Origin: Salvia splendens
Taxonomy: Eukaryota > Streptophyta > Magnoliopsida > Lamiales > Lamiaceae
Direction of reading: 5' to 3'
NCBI RefSeq assembly: GCF_004379255.2
Contig: NC_056053.1
Location: 24,672,188-24,736,187, forward strand
Length of the DNA stretch: 64,000 nt
Shown here: in pieces, positions 35,525-46,437 of the stretch
Layout of the letters: every line of letters begins with the position of its first letter
Numbering within the stretch: the first letter of the stretch is position 1
The notes under the pieces: generated by a model
What the model saw: only the letters and a program-made list of their open reading frames with translations
The model's database searches: none
What the model was told of the DNA's origin: nothing
Made by a program: the position numbers and the translations under genes

Positions 35525-37030
35525 TCTATACATATATAAAAGTTGAGTTTTGGAGGCATTTTGGGAATTACAAATTTTGGTTTGGGATTATAATGTGCCA
35601 TTATAAATATTTAAATGAAATTATAATGTGTGTGGTTTTTATTGTTGCTATAATAAAACCAATTTGAATATTTATGCAATAATGAATTCCTTCATGTGGC
35701 TATTACATGCGTAACAATCAACTACACATTAAATTGTATATAAGTGCATAATTGACAAACATGGTATGAAACGTAAAAAATAAATTACGTGACATTAATT
35801 GAATAAATAACAATGGGATTACTAAAGGTCAAGAAGAATAGCAAAACCACGGTAAAGATTACTAATTAAGTTCTTTTAATCTTTATCAAACCATTAAATA
35901 TAATAATAATTATTGCAATATAACCTTAATTCTCTTTAAAGCACCCAATTTAATAAGCAAAAACCGATTGGAACCAACATTAATAATATTTTTGTAACTT
36001 TTGGAATTGGGGAATTTAAAAAGCTTTTCATTTATTCTTATGTTTAATAGAGAAAGTGAAAGGTTTTGGAAGAGCCCCTACGTTGTTTTACTATAAAGAT
36101 ATGACATTTGACATTTTATAATATACACATTCCTAAATGGAATTTGCTTTGGTGGCTTTGGTTGTGTCGCGGCGTCGGAATTGATTTTGTAGGCCTTGCA
36201 TGTCGACGGGAATGGTGGGATAAAAAAATAGTGAGCAAGATAAGTGTAGAGTGTAGATTGTACCATTACAATATTTGTCAACATTTTGGAGAAAGTTGAC
36301 TCGTGTTTAGGTATTCTTCTGATTCTTCATCAATATTGTTACAACATTAAGTTAGTTTCTTTTGTTATACGAATTCTTTTTTGTATATTAGTAATATTTG
36401 TTTTGCGCCCTCAAATCGCTCTATCGTGATTGTGGATTATTTTTTTGATTTGGGCTTTGACTTTGTTTTTTGAATTCATCAGATGTTGAAGATGAGCTCT
36501 AAGTTGGAATATCGGCGTTGTCGGAGACTTTTTGGAAGATGGGCTACGTCAATCATGCCCTAACACATACATCAATAATTTTCTCCATTTTTCTTTCGTT
36601 AAACATTAAATTGTAATCAACATGTGTTTGTGATGTATCTTTTTGTATTAGAGATTGAAAGTATTTTTATTGACGTGTGTTTTGTGTTCAAATTTTAGTT
36701 TCGAAACTTATTTATCCGAATTTTAATTCGTATTGTACATTGTTATTATTATATACGTTTGTGAGTTTGCAATTTATATCATGTTGTTTCTCATTTTAAA
36801 AATGTTGGACTCACGTTTCTAATTAGTACAAGTAGAATTATGTTGGCATATGTTTTCTCATATTGTACATTGTTATTATTATATACATTTGTAAGATTTT
36901 CAAGAGACATGACGGTTATGATCAATTATTTTATAATTGAGCAAATAATTTGTTGATCCAAACTAATTAACAGTAATAAAATGTATGCCAATAAAAACGT
37001 TTTTGGCCTTTGACTTTCTATCTCTTCTAA

Positions 37031-37146
37031 CCTCTATCATTATAATTGGGAATTAAAACTTTTGGTTTGATTTTTTAGTTGTATGGCACCTCTATCATTA
37101 TAATTGGGAATTAAAACTTTTGGTTTGATTTTTTAGTTGTATGGCT
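37031..37146. repeat. 58-bp tandem duplication
   Basis: Two essentially identical copies (37031-37088, 37089-37146) beginning CCTCTATCATTATAATTGGG and ending TTAGTTGTATGGC, about 20 bp before the second Helitron-like 5' end. Confidence 0.95.
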
Positions 37147-38008
37147 TTTTCACATCTTTATTTTTATCTATCTATCCTATATAAAATGTGAGTTTTGACA
37201 TTTTTTTAAAATATTTATAGATTTTGTACTTATTCCGAAATATTTATAAGTTATAGGATCAATTTGAATATTTATGAAATAACTACTTCCTTGCCATTAC
37301 ATGAACAAACGTTACTTTTCAACAACGTCTGAAATTCCAACGTTGATTGATAATGATTCATTGTAAATACAAATTTAAAATCAATATGGCCGTTTCATCT
37401 TAAATGCAGTCATTCTTTAAAATTAAAAATTATTAATTGATTAATGAATCTATAAATTTTAGAGTTATTATATTGAAAGATCAACTAATTAAATGCTACA
37501 TCTTTGACTTTTAATATATAAGCATAAAACGCTTCTTATTTATATAAACTTAAATACTAATTAATCTCCACGTTTATCACTACGTATAGCTCTTAATAAG
37601 TAAAAAACAACCATTGAGTTACTATCAAATCTTCTATAAATACCAATTCTATTAATAAAAAAAATATTATTTCAATAAAGATGCTTCTGTCCGTCAAATC
37701 ATGTGGGGTATTATCTTTCTCTCTAAGCTATTTAATCTAATTTGTGTTTTTAATTATGTTATTTTACTTTTGATGCTTATCTTATTTTAGTTTCTTATCT
37801 TTCCTTTTTATTACTATATTTTATAAAATCTTCACTTATTTTTGCAGGTATACTTTTGTCTTGAGAAAGCTTTAAAAGTAACCATTCTGCACCAAGATAT
37901 AAATCCACATCTGTTGGTTTGAAAAAATAGATATTATCATATGGGAAGACATGGTTAGTTGGAGATTTGTGGCTATTCAGTTATACCTTACTTAACTAAA
38001 TTATAAAC

Positions 38009-38601
38009 TGATGAATCCGCGAATTATTGATGATGATGAATGCTCGTAAAAATAAATTACGACACGGTGAATTTACGTGGTTCGATTTACTGAGGTAAAT
38101 CTACGTCCACGGGAAGAAGGGGGGGCAAGATTGTATTGCTTGATCTGGGATTACAGCTTACAACACAGACTTGCTATATCTTTTTATCTCTAGAGAGCTT
38201 AACCCTTTTCTATCTGATCTAAGTTCTATTTATACATTGAACTAAGGTCGTGGTTTGCAGCCCCACTAACAAGATCGTGGGTGAGCAATAACTGCTCAAT
38301 AACTGCTTCGTACCACTAAATAGATCGTGGGTATAGCGGAGGTCGTGGAGGCCTTTCATGAGTCCACTAACTCCTAGTTCGGTCGAATGCTGAGACCGAA
38401 CTGCTGGACTTTACCGATCAGCTCTTGCCGATCTGAGAGGAGAGCTTGACTGGTCGGCTTTTACCGAGCTGTAGGCTGAGTCCGAACTCTTTGGTCGTGC
38501 CGAACTCTTTGGTGCCGAACAGATACTCTTTCTTGGGCTCTGGGCTGATGGGCCGTCACTGTTATTGGGCTTGCCATTAGGGTTTAGTTCGTACCCCATC
38601 A
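38009..38601 (-). repeat. 3' LTR of the non-autonomous gypsy element
   Basis: Matches the other LTR base for base by eye except for one G fewer in the G run at about 38117-38123. In the plus orientation its right edge lies about 330 bp before the additional ORF start, so LTR sequence could supply that ORF's promoter. Confidence 0.93.
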
Positions 38602-38625
38602 CTACCCCCCCCGAAAAGCGGAGTG
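38602..38625 (-). other. Polypurine tract
   Basis: On the minus strand CGGGGGGGGTAG lies immediately before the 3' LTR, the position of the plus-strand primer for reverse transcription. Confidence 0.7.
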
Positions 38626-38934
38626 AATCACTTCGGCGAGGTGAGTCACTTCGGCATTCTGGATAATGGTAAGGGGGAGGCTGACGTCAGGGGACGTGCC
38701 TTGCGCGTGCCTGCATTAAATGCGACAGTAAAATCCGGCCGTTGAATCCTGAAAAGGTGGGATTCGAAACGGCGCAACGATCTCGAAATCTTTCCCGAAT
38801 CTGATAAATATGCTCCTTTTTCCTCATTTGAACACCTTTGCTGTTGCGTCTTCTATACTCTCTCTTTCTCGAGAAATTTTCTTCCGCTTTCAAGAGCTTC
38901 TTCAGACTTTCTTCACCTTCAAAAAGTAAGAAAA

Positions 38935-40510
38935 ATGTCTTCTTCTTCTTCGGAGTCGGGTAGCGGTAGGAAAGGGGATAAGGGGTCTTCTGTCCGGAAA
39001 GAGTCCGGGGAGAAGACCGTAGAGTATTTCCATAGTATTTTGAGTAAGGATACTGTGATATCCCTACCCGAAAAATACTTTTTTCCTGGGGGGAAGGCGG
39101 TGGTACCTGACGGTGATCATAGGGCTGACTCCCCGCCGGAGGGGTACGCCACCGTGTACGAGGCCTGCTTAGAATGCGGGCTTCGTTTCCCCCTCCCTTC
39201 TGCCTTTATAGATTTACTAGATTTTTTTTCAGCTTCCTTTAGGCCAAGTGACTCCGAACTCTTGGAGGCACTTGTCGGCCTTCGCTGCCGAACTCCGTAG
39301 GTTAGGAAGGGATTTGTCTTTGAAGGCGATCCTTAAATTCTTTCAATTTAAGAGGAAAGGGTCTTGGTTTTACTTGATCCCTTTACAGCCCTTTAGAGCC
39401 TTTTGTAAAACGAAGTGGCCGAAGTGGCAAAATCGCTTCTTCTACTATGATAGGACCGCGGCTCCTAGTTTTCCCTGGAGAGGGCCGGAGTCCGTTATCC
39501 GTCACCCTCGGCCTGAACCGTTGGACGAGCTCGATGGCGAGCTCAACAAGATTCCCCTAGTTAGGAAACAATACACGGAGTCTGAGCTCGTCAAGGGCGA
39601 CGTCGTGTTCGACATCTCGTCTTCGGACGAAGAGGCCGAGGGTGAGGATTTCTCTTTATCTTTATGCTCTACTGCTTTAACGAAGAAAATCTGACTTTGC
39701 TTTCTTGCTTTTTGGCAGTGTACATGCTGAGTAAGGCTAGCCGCAAATCTTCGGAGTCCAAGGAGCCGGAGAGGCCGAAAACCACCAGCTCGGCGTCTGA
39801 TGCCGAGAGGACTCCGAAAAGGCAAAAAACCTCTTCGGATCCGAAGAAGCCGGAGTCGACTTCGGCAAAGGGGAGGGGGAAGGCCCAGAAGCCCCCGAGA
39901 GCGCCAGAGAAAGACGTGGTCTTGGCGCCTCCTTCGGAACATATCTGTGAGCCGTTTTTATGGCCCACGGACTTCGCCGAGGTGAATTCTCTTCTTGATT
40001 TTCTGGCCTTGCTTTTTTCCTGTATTTTTTGTGGCCCCTTTGTTGACTTTTTTCTTTATCCATTTTCAGAGGAACGATATGCTCTCCAAGCTCGTCGCCG
40101 TCGAACTCTCCAAAGCGTCCAATGACTATGCTGAGATGCAGAGGAAGTTGGCGGCTGCTTGTCATCGGGCCGAACAGGCTGAGGCTAACTTTGAGAAAGC
40201 CAGAGCTGCTAGGATTTCGGCCCAGGATGAAGCTCAGTTTGCCAAAAACCAGCTCGTCATCCAGCGAGAGCAGACGAAACGGAGGGATGCTGCCGCCGTG
40301 GCTGCCCAGGGGGAGACTCTCCGTGTTTACACGGAGAAACTCTTTTTGAGCAGCCAGTTCTCGGCCTTTGTCGGTAGTCTGGTAAGGCTAATTGCCGATA
40401 AGGGCGAGCAGGGGGCCGACGTCGTGCTGCCTCTGTACAGCCGAGAGATAGCAGCTCGGCTTCAGAATCTGCCACTCCTTGAGGAGCTGGATGGTTTTTT
40501 CCCGAAGTAG
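38935..40510 (+). pseudogene. Opposite-strand additional ORF (putative gypsy-type transposon domain), spliced, one frameshift
   Basis: Three exons on the plus strand: 38935-39641, 39719-39981 and 40070-40510. Introns 39642-39718 and 39982-40069 have GT-AG ends and pyrimidine-rich acceptors, and reading frame is kept across both. The N-terminal part (GYATVYEACLECGLRFPLP, then NSWRHLSAFAAELRRLG) matches the plant family named 'putative gypsy type transposon' (PF04195, from memory); the middle is Ser/Lys-rich with a nuclear-signal-like stretch, and the C-terminus is an alanine-rich coiled coil. A T8 run at 39222-39229 shifts the frame once: downstream homology is in the +1 frame, so the product as read stops at 39300. 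Additional ORFs in either orientation are known in Tat-lineage elements; their function is unknown. Confidence 0.8.
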
Positions 40511-40633
40511 GGGCGTTCCCGCGAAGCCGATCTTAACCGTTCTGGATGGATCGTCTTCGTACAGCTGAACTGTCATCGAGTTCGGCTCCGGTATGACTTC
40601 GGTCATCGCCTCTGACTCCGGCTGCTGTGATTG

Positions 40634-42718
40634 CTATGCTTGGTGGTGCCGATCTGACTGCTCGGCACTTCTAAGCGCAATTTGCAGACATTCCTTTGCT
40701 CTCTTTTGGTCACCTCGGATGACCGCTATCCCTCCTTTAGTAGGGATCTTGATGGTGAGGTGATAGGTGGAGCAAACGGCCCGAACTGTGTTGAGCCAGT
40801 CTCTTCCCAGGATGACGTTGTACGGGGACCGAGCTTTCACCACGAAAAACTCAATCATCGTACTGGAGCTAGTAGGCGCTTTCCCCACCGTGATCGAAAG
40901 GCTGATAATACCTTCAGGGCGGGTGTCCTCCTGAGTGAAGCTCTTCAGGGGAAGCGGAGCCGGACTGAGCCGAGCTGGGTCCACTTCTAGTTTGTCGAAG
41001 CACTCTTTAAAAAGAATGCTAACCGACGCTCCTGTATCCACAAACACCCTGTGGATCAGTTTGTTTGCCACTCCGGCTTGGATGACAATGGCGTCTTGGT
41101 GAGGAGAGATGGCCGGGACGGGATCAGCAGCCGAGAACGTAATCACTTCGTCCTGCTTCAGCCTTTTATGCGTTGGCTCCTCTCGATTGGAGCCTCTGCG
41201 TTCTGACTTTAGGGACGACTTGGTCTTCCCGGCAGGAAGCGCATCAATAGTCTGGATTACTCCATCATATTGCGGCTCGTCATCGTCTTCGGGATCCGAC
41301 TGCCTTTTCGGATCCTGAGGAGCGCAGTTCGCACCACTCTGCTTTTTATTCTTCTTTGACTGCTTGCTTTGGTATTTTTTCAATGTCCCTGCCCTCACAA
41401 GAACATCGATACCTGCAGCCAAGTTTCTGCACTCCTCGGTATCGTGACCGTGGTCTTGATGGTAGGAGCAGTAGTTATCCTGGGGTCGGCGCGCGGCTGA
41501 TTTCGTCATCCGCTTTGGCTTTTCGAACAGGTCAGAGTGCAGTTCGAAAATTTCCGCTCTCGGCTTGTTCAGCGGTACGAACTGAGCGGGCGACTTCTCG
41601 GGATTGAGACGAGGTCCCAATCTGTCTTGCACCGGAGCCCTTTGAATTCTTTCAAATGGAGTCCGGCGAGGATGCCCCTGATCGCTATGATCGGGCTTCC
41701 TTCTGTCTCCTCGGGTCGATGAGCTGTCTAACGACCGTTTGCGACGGTCTGCCTCATCGGCCCGGGAGTACTGGTCCGCAATGTCCCACATTTCCTGAGC
41801 TGTCTGCGGACCGCACTCAACGAGCTTCCTGTAGAGAGCTCCGGGCAAGATTCCATTTTGGAATGCCGAGATGACAAGCAGATCGTTGAGATCGTCTACT
41901 TGCAGGCATTCCTTGTGGAATCTTGTCATAAAGTCGCTGATTTTTTCGTCGCGACCTTGACGAATGGAAAGCAGCTGAGCCGAAGTGATTCGGGCTTCCG
42001 CTTTCTGAAAGAACCTCCTGTGGAAGGCATCCATTAGATCTCGGTAAGATCTGATGCTGCCCTGGGGGAGGCTATCGAACCACCTTCTCGCGTTCCCGAT
42101 GAGCAGCTCGGGAAACAGCTTGCACATGTGGACCTCGTTGAGACCCTGGTTCGCCATGTTATATTGATAGCGCCCCAAGAAATCGTGAGGGTCCACGAGC
42201 CCGTCGTAAGTCATCGACGGAGTTCGGTAGTTCTGTGGTAGGGGAGTTCGGGTGATGTCGTCCGAGAACGGAGTCTTCAGTGCTCCGTATACGGCGAATC
42301 CGATATCTCGTCGGTATGGAGGAGATTGAGTTCTCCTGTGATTCCGGTACCGAGGAGGAACAGGAATATGTCGGGGTTGAGGATTCTTTCTCCTGGGAGA
42401 TGCGACACTACTGCGGTAGTGACTTTCTTGTGCGGAGGGAGAAGGAGAATCCGTCGTTTTCGTCTCCGGCTGCTTTTGGCTTTTTCGCAGGAAGGTTAAG
42501 AATTCCTCCTGCTTTTCAGCCAAAAACTGCTTGACAGCCTCATTCAAATCGGGCTGCTGGGAAGACTCAGTGGGACGATTTTTGGAGCGGCTTGTTCCTT
42601 CGCCATGAGAACTGGTGGTGGATTTATCCCTAGGCTGTTTTCCCGACCTATGGGATGGATTGGCTTCCTCCTGGTTCTCACGGGCTGGAATACGGGTATT
42701 CTGCGATCTGGTATGCAT
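40634..42718 (-). CDS. Gag-protease polyprotein of the non-autonomous gypsy element
   Basis: 694 residues. A Ser/Arg/Pro-rich N-terminus is followed by the retrotransposon gag domain (about residues 185-300: ARRWFDSLPQGSIRSYRDLM, FHRRFFQ, ISDFMTRFHKECL), a single CCHC-like motif in modified form (CSYHQDHGHDTEEC) and an aspartic protease core (VDTGASVSILF, about residue 575, with VILGRDWL later). The frame ends after the protease. Gag forms the particle and packages RNA; the protease would mature it. The intact frame suggests recent selection or very recent insertion. Reverse transcription and integration functions must come from a related element in trans. Confidence 0.93.
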   Translation of the reverse strand: MHTRSQNTRIPARENQEEANPSHRSGKQPRDKSTTSSHGEGTSRSKNRPTESSQQPDLNEAVKQFLAEKQEEFLTFLRKSQKQPETKTTDSPSPSAQESHYRSSVASPRRKNPQPRHIPVPPRYRNHRRTQSPPYRRDIGFAVYGALKTPFSDDITRTPLPQNYRTPSMTYDGLVDPHDFLGRYQYNMANQGLNEVHMCKLFPELLIGNARRWFDSLPQGSIRSYRDLMDAFHRRFFQKAEARITSAQLLSIRQGRDEKISDFMTRFHKECLQVDDLNDLLVISAFQNGILPGALYRKLVECGPQTAQEMWDIADQYSRADEADRRKRSLDSSSTRGDRRKPDHSDQGHPRRTPFERIQRAPVQDRLGPRLNPEKSPAQFVPLNKPRAEIFELHSDLFEKPKRMTKSAARRPQDNYCSYHQDHGHDTEECRNLAAGIDVLVRAGTLKKYQSKQSKKNKKQSGANCAPQDPKRQSDPEDDDEPQYDGVIQTIDALPAGKTKSSLKSERRGSNREEPTHKRLKQDEVITFSAADPVPAISPHQDAIVIQAGVANKLIHRVFVDTGASVSILFKECFDKLEVDPARLSPAPLPLKSFTQEDTRPEGIISLSITVGKAPTSSSTMIEFFVVKARSPYNVILGRDWLNTVRAVCSTYHLTIKIPTKGGIAVIRGDQKRAKECLQIALRSAEQSDRHHQA

Positions 42719-42776
42719 TTTTTGGGTGGAAAAAATGGATCAAAAATTCGCTTTATCACAAATTTTGTTCTCTGCT

Positions 42777-42793
42777 TCCCACAGACGGCGCCA
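42777..42793 (-). other. Primer binding site
   Basis: Directly inside the 5' LTR the minus strand reads CTGGCGCCGTCTGTGGG. The TGGCGCCGT core complements the 3' end of plant tRNA-Asp (ACGGCGCCA) over nine bases; the remainder does not match. The tRNA assignment is from memory. Confidence 0.6.
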
Positions 42794-43387
42794 GTGATGA
42801 ATCCGCGAATTATTGATGATGATGAATGCTCGTAAAAATAAATTACGACACGGTGAATTTACGTGGTTCGATTTACTGAGGTAAATCTACGTCCACGGGA
42901 AGAAGGGGGGGCAAGATTGTATTGCTTGATCTGGGATTACAGCTTACAACACAGACTTGCTATATCTTTTTATCTCTAGAGAGCTTAACCCTTTTCTATC
43001 TGATCTAAGTTCTATTTATACATTGAACTAAGGTCGTGGTTTGCAGCCCCACTAACAAGATCGTGGGTGAGCAATAACTGCTCAATAACTGCTTCGTACC
43101 ACTAAATAGATCGTGGGTATAGCGGAGGTCGTGGAGGCCTTTCATGAGTCCACTAACTCCTAGTTCGGTCGAATGCTGAGACCGAACTGCTGGACTTTAC
43201 CGATCAGCTCTTGCCGATCTGAGAGGAGAGCTTGACTGGTCGGCTTTTACCGAGCTGTAGGCTGAGTCCGAACTCTTTGGTCGTGCCGAACTCTTTGGTG
43301 CCGAACAGATACTCTTTCTTGGGCTCTGGGCTGATGGGCCGTCACTGTTATTGGGCTTGCCATTAGGGTTTAGTTCGTACCCCATCA
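42794..43387 (-). repeat. 5' LTR of the non-autonomous gypsy element
   Basis: Reads TGATG...CATCA in both orientations at its ends. On the plus strand it contains TTACGTGGTTCG and CTACGTCCACGGG and a G8 run (G7 in the other LTR). Confidence 0.93.
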
Positions 43388-44399
43388 TAAACAATTCAAG
43401 ATATTGACAGATTGGTTTACCTCTCTTGCTTTCATTCTTGCTTTCAAGAACTACATTACTGCTTGCATACTTGCTTTCAAGAGCAACATTATGAAGTTAC
43501 AATTTTTTTTATATACAATTTTTCTTAGACATATTAGAATTTCATTGGCTATTGAAAAAAACTTGAATTTCATAAAACAATTAAACTTAAGCATGGAATT
43601 TGAAAACCCGCTAATAATGATGCATTGCTTTCCACGTCTATTGCTTGTGCAACATGAAACATAGAGTTTGTGAGAAAATTAATACTATAATACAAATCTA
43701 TTTAATTCAATCATTTAATTTTCTTTCTCATTTTTAGCGTCTTTTATATTTCATTACTTTGATTAATAATAATATATAAAATACAATCCAATAAAATTTA
43801 ATCGTTGTTAATAACGTATTGATATAAAATTTACAATTGCCAATTTGTGGGGCTTTAATATTGAGGAAATTAAAAGGTTTTATTTTAAAATAACTAATGA
43901 ATTTAGGACATAAACATTTGTATGCAAAATTGTAGTACTAATATTGAAAACGGTAGGGATATTTTCCATGTGCAATATAATTGTTCGGTATAATATCTAT
44001 ATATCATATTACTTTTATATTTTGAATTATATTTTTATCTAAATTAGTTACAATCTACCACTATAATTATGCATCTATCCCTAAAATTATGGAATTAAAT
44101 TAGTGTTAGGTTTTGAGTTTTCAAATAAAATTCTATTCATTTAAAGTTTAATTATATATTACAAAATTGTATTCGTGGATTCAGTTAAGATTTGAAAATT
44201 AATTCTACAATAATTACTTGAACTAATTTATTTATGAATATAATATTGACATTAATTGACTATGTATTATTTTAATTTCTTTATTTTGCTATTCTTATTA
44301 TTGTACTTTTGGGGTTGTTTACAATACTTTTTTTCATAATTTACGAATTAGTATTATTTTATTTACTAAAGTTAAGTTTTATTAATATTTATTTTAAAG

Positions 44400-45480
44400 T
44401 TAGGGGTTTAGGATTTAGGTTTAAAGGTTTGGGTTTTTACTGTATAGGGTCACTATATTGCAATGAAATGAAGCTCGGCTAGGAAGTGTATCACCAGTAC
44501 AATTATAACTTTTGATAAACAATATCTTGGAACTCATTAGGAGAAGTGGTAATTATACATTCTTTAGGTTTTTCTGTTTTATGTGATGTAAATTTGCTTT
44601 ATTTTTTAGTCTCACGGCCAGAGTCATTTTTCCAATTTATAAAAATAATGTACAGCATTATTTTCCACGTGTTTATATTTTAGCAGCATCTTAACTTCCT
44701 TCGTTTGTTTTTACTAAGCGGGCGAAAAGTTTTGGTTTTTACTGATCCCCGTGATATCAAAGTCTCTACATTGGTATACAAGTACAATTATATAAAATCC
44801 ATAATGATATTTAGGGACATTTAATATTGCCACTGATTGGTATTTATAAGTATGAGGAATAAAGACCTTTTGTTGTATGAGTATGCAGATTAACCGAAAG
44901 GTTGTAAAGTAAATTCTGATATTATTGCTTTAATGGCCTTCCATTTCATTTTCCACAATTTATTATACATTTATTCGTTACTCATTTCATACAATTACAA
45001 TGGCGGAAATTATTGTCATTCATTTTCCAAAATTTGATAACATTTACGTAACGCTTAGTTTTTAATTTTTGAGAAATTAAAAGGTTTTAAAATTTTTAAT
45101 AATAGGTGAAGAAAGTGAAAAGGTTTTGAGGAGTTATCTTCTATTTTTTGGACTATAAATATATGACATTTGGTAATTTATCCACTCACATATTTTTTTC
45201 ATCATGTTTTCCACTCCATATTTTCCAATACTCTTCATATTGTTTAACATGAAGTTATGATATTCTTTTTATTTTTTTCTATTATTAAAGTTTTTTTTAA
45301 GTGATTAACAAAGTAAAATTGAACTGGGATAGAGGGAGGATTTTATTTATATTTGGCTCATTTGTTGTTCATGATGATTATATTTTGACGTTAAGGGTTT
45401 AGGATTTAGGTTTCAAGGTTTGGGTTTTTAGCGTATTAGGGTCACTATATTGCAATGTAATGAAGCTCGACTATGATAAA
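44400..45480. repeat. Pair of direct repeats, about 80 bp, 990 bp apart
   Basis: Segments at about 44400-44480 and 45391-45472 share GGGTTTAGGATTTAGGTTT, AAGGTTTGGGTTTTTA and GGGTCACTATATTGCAATG. They lie in the right part of the Helitron region and are unlikely to be coding; the GTTTAGG-like phrases recall interstitial telomere-type sequence. Confidence 0.8.
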
Positions 45481-45747
45481 GTATAGTACTGATTTAAATG
45501 GATACATAATACAAAAAAGATTCCACACAATTTTGTGACAATATTATTCTGCGTCGGCGCGTTTATACTTCAAAATACAATTTTAAAACCGTTTTGAGGT
45601 TTGAAAAGCTATCGTCCAATTTTAAAACTTGCAATACTACCAATTTGTTATCGGAATCAAAACTTGATCTTGTGTTAGTCAATTAACAATTTAAAATCGT
45701 ATGATACAAAAATATTTCATCGTGCATCGCACGTGGGTTAAAACTAG

Positions 45748-46437
45748 TTCTATAAAAATATGAGTATATGATATGACACGAGAATTAAGACAAATTAATA
45801 AAGTAAGAAAGGGGAGGAGAATGATAGTTAAATAGTGTTAGTAGTGGATATTGAGAGTCACATTATTATTAATACTTTAATGATGATATAAATTGTAAAT
45901 AACTTAATATATAAGGGTTAATAAATTGAGATAATTTTCCATAAATATAAATGCCCGTATTTTTGTTGACGAAAATTGATAATGCACATATTTTTATATG
46001 ATAAATGGAGTATTTCTGTGTTGATCATATCATCCCTCTTTCCTCTCTTTTTTTTGGCAAAATACAACATAGAGTACTTTATTTCTCTTAATTATTTTCT
46101 ATTTTATTTTATTCTCTTACAAATCCTCTACCATTTTATTCTTTTTGTACTTTATTCTCGCTCCAAACTCATTAAATATTTTATTTGTGTTAAAAAAATG
46201 CCCAACACTAACGAACTGTAGTTTCGTGTTCCATTCAATTTTAGATTAGTAAACCCTTCATCACCTCTGTTTTAGCTAAATTGAATAGCCTTTACTACGT
46301 GGCTCAACACCCCCAAATACTAAAATGAGATTGCAGATTCAGGAATTATTGCGTGCCCTAAAAAAGATCAAATGATCCGTGATCATATTGTTATTTTCAC
46401 CAATGCTAGGTTTGAATTCTGTGTGTTTGTTTGAAAG
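45748..46437. other. Spacer between the Helitron end and the NPF pseudogene
   Basis: AT-rich; the NPF first exon expected just upstream of 46438 was not found here. Confidence 0.4.

Larger units (their letters stand above)
38009..43387 (-). mobile_element. Young non-autonomous Ty3/gypsy (Tat-like) LTR retrotransposon
   Basis: 5.38 kb flanked by 5-bp target duplications TAAAC (38004-38008 and 43388-43392). LTRs at 38009-38601 and 42794-43387 (593 and 594 bp) appear identical except one G in a homopolymer. Coding direction is minus, so the right LTR is the 5' LTR. Inside are a gag-protease frame on the minus strand and a spliced additional ORF on the plus strand; only 123 bp separate their 3' ends, and no reverse transcriptase, RNase H or integrase coding is present. 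The additional ORF type and gag motifs suggest the Tat lineage. It inserted into a Helitron-derived region. Confidence 0.93.
35525..45747 (+). mobile_element. Helitron-like region with two 5' ends and one 3' end, interrupted by a gypsy element
   Basis: Two homologous candidate 5' ends occur, each preceded by A. One is at 35525 (TCTATACATATATAAAAGTT) and one at 37167 or 37171 (TCTATCTATCCTATATAAAA); both continue GAGTTTTG and, about 120 bp on, share TTTGAATATTTATG. The 3' end at 45747 has the Helitron signature: short hairpin CGTGC-ATC-GCACG (45721-45733), then TGGGTTAAAA and terminal CTAG followed by host T. The 5.4-kb retrotransposon at 38009-43387 is a later insertion. Remaining sequence is AT-rich with no Rep/helicase frame, so the element is non-autonomous. 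Which 5' end belongs to the 3' end is unresolved. Confidence 0.6.

Noticed and set aside
38009..43387. Possibility that the opposite-strand ORF is a captured host gene
   Set aside because: Its N-terminal domain belongs to a family known from plant gypsy elements, so it is an element gene, not a recent capture.
43404..43664. 86-codon frame right of the gypsy element
   Set aside because: Hydrophobic chance frame in AT-rich Helitron sequence, without splice context or known motif.
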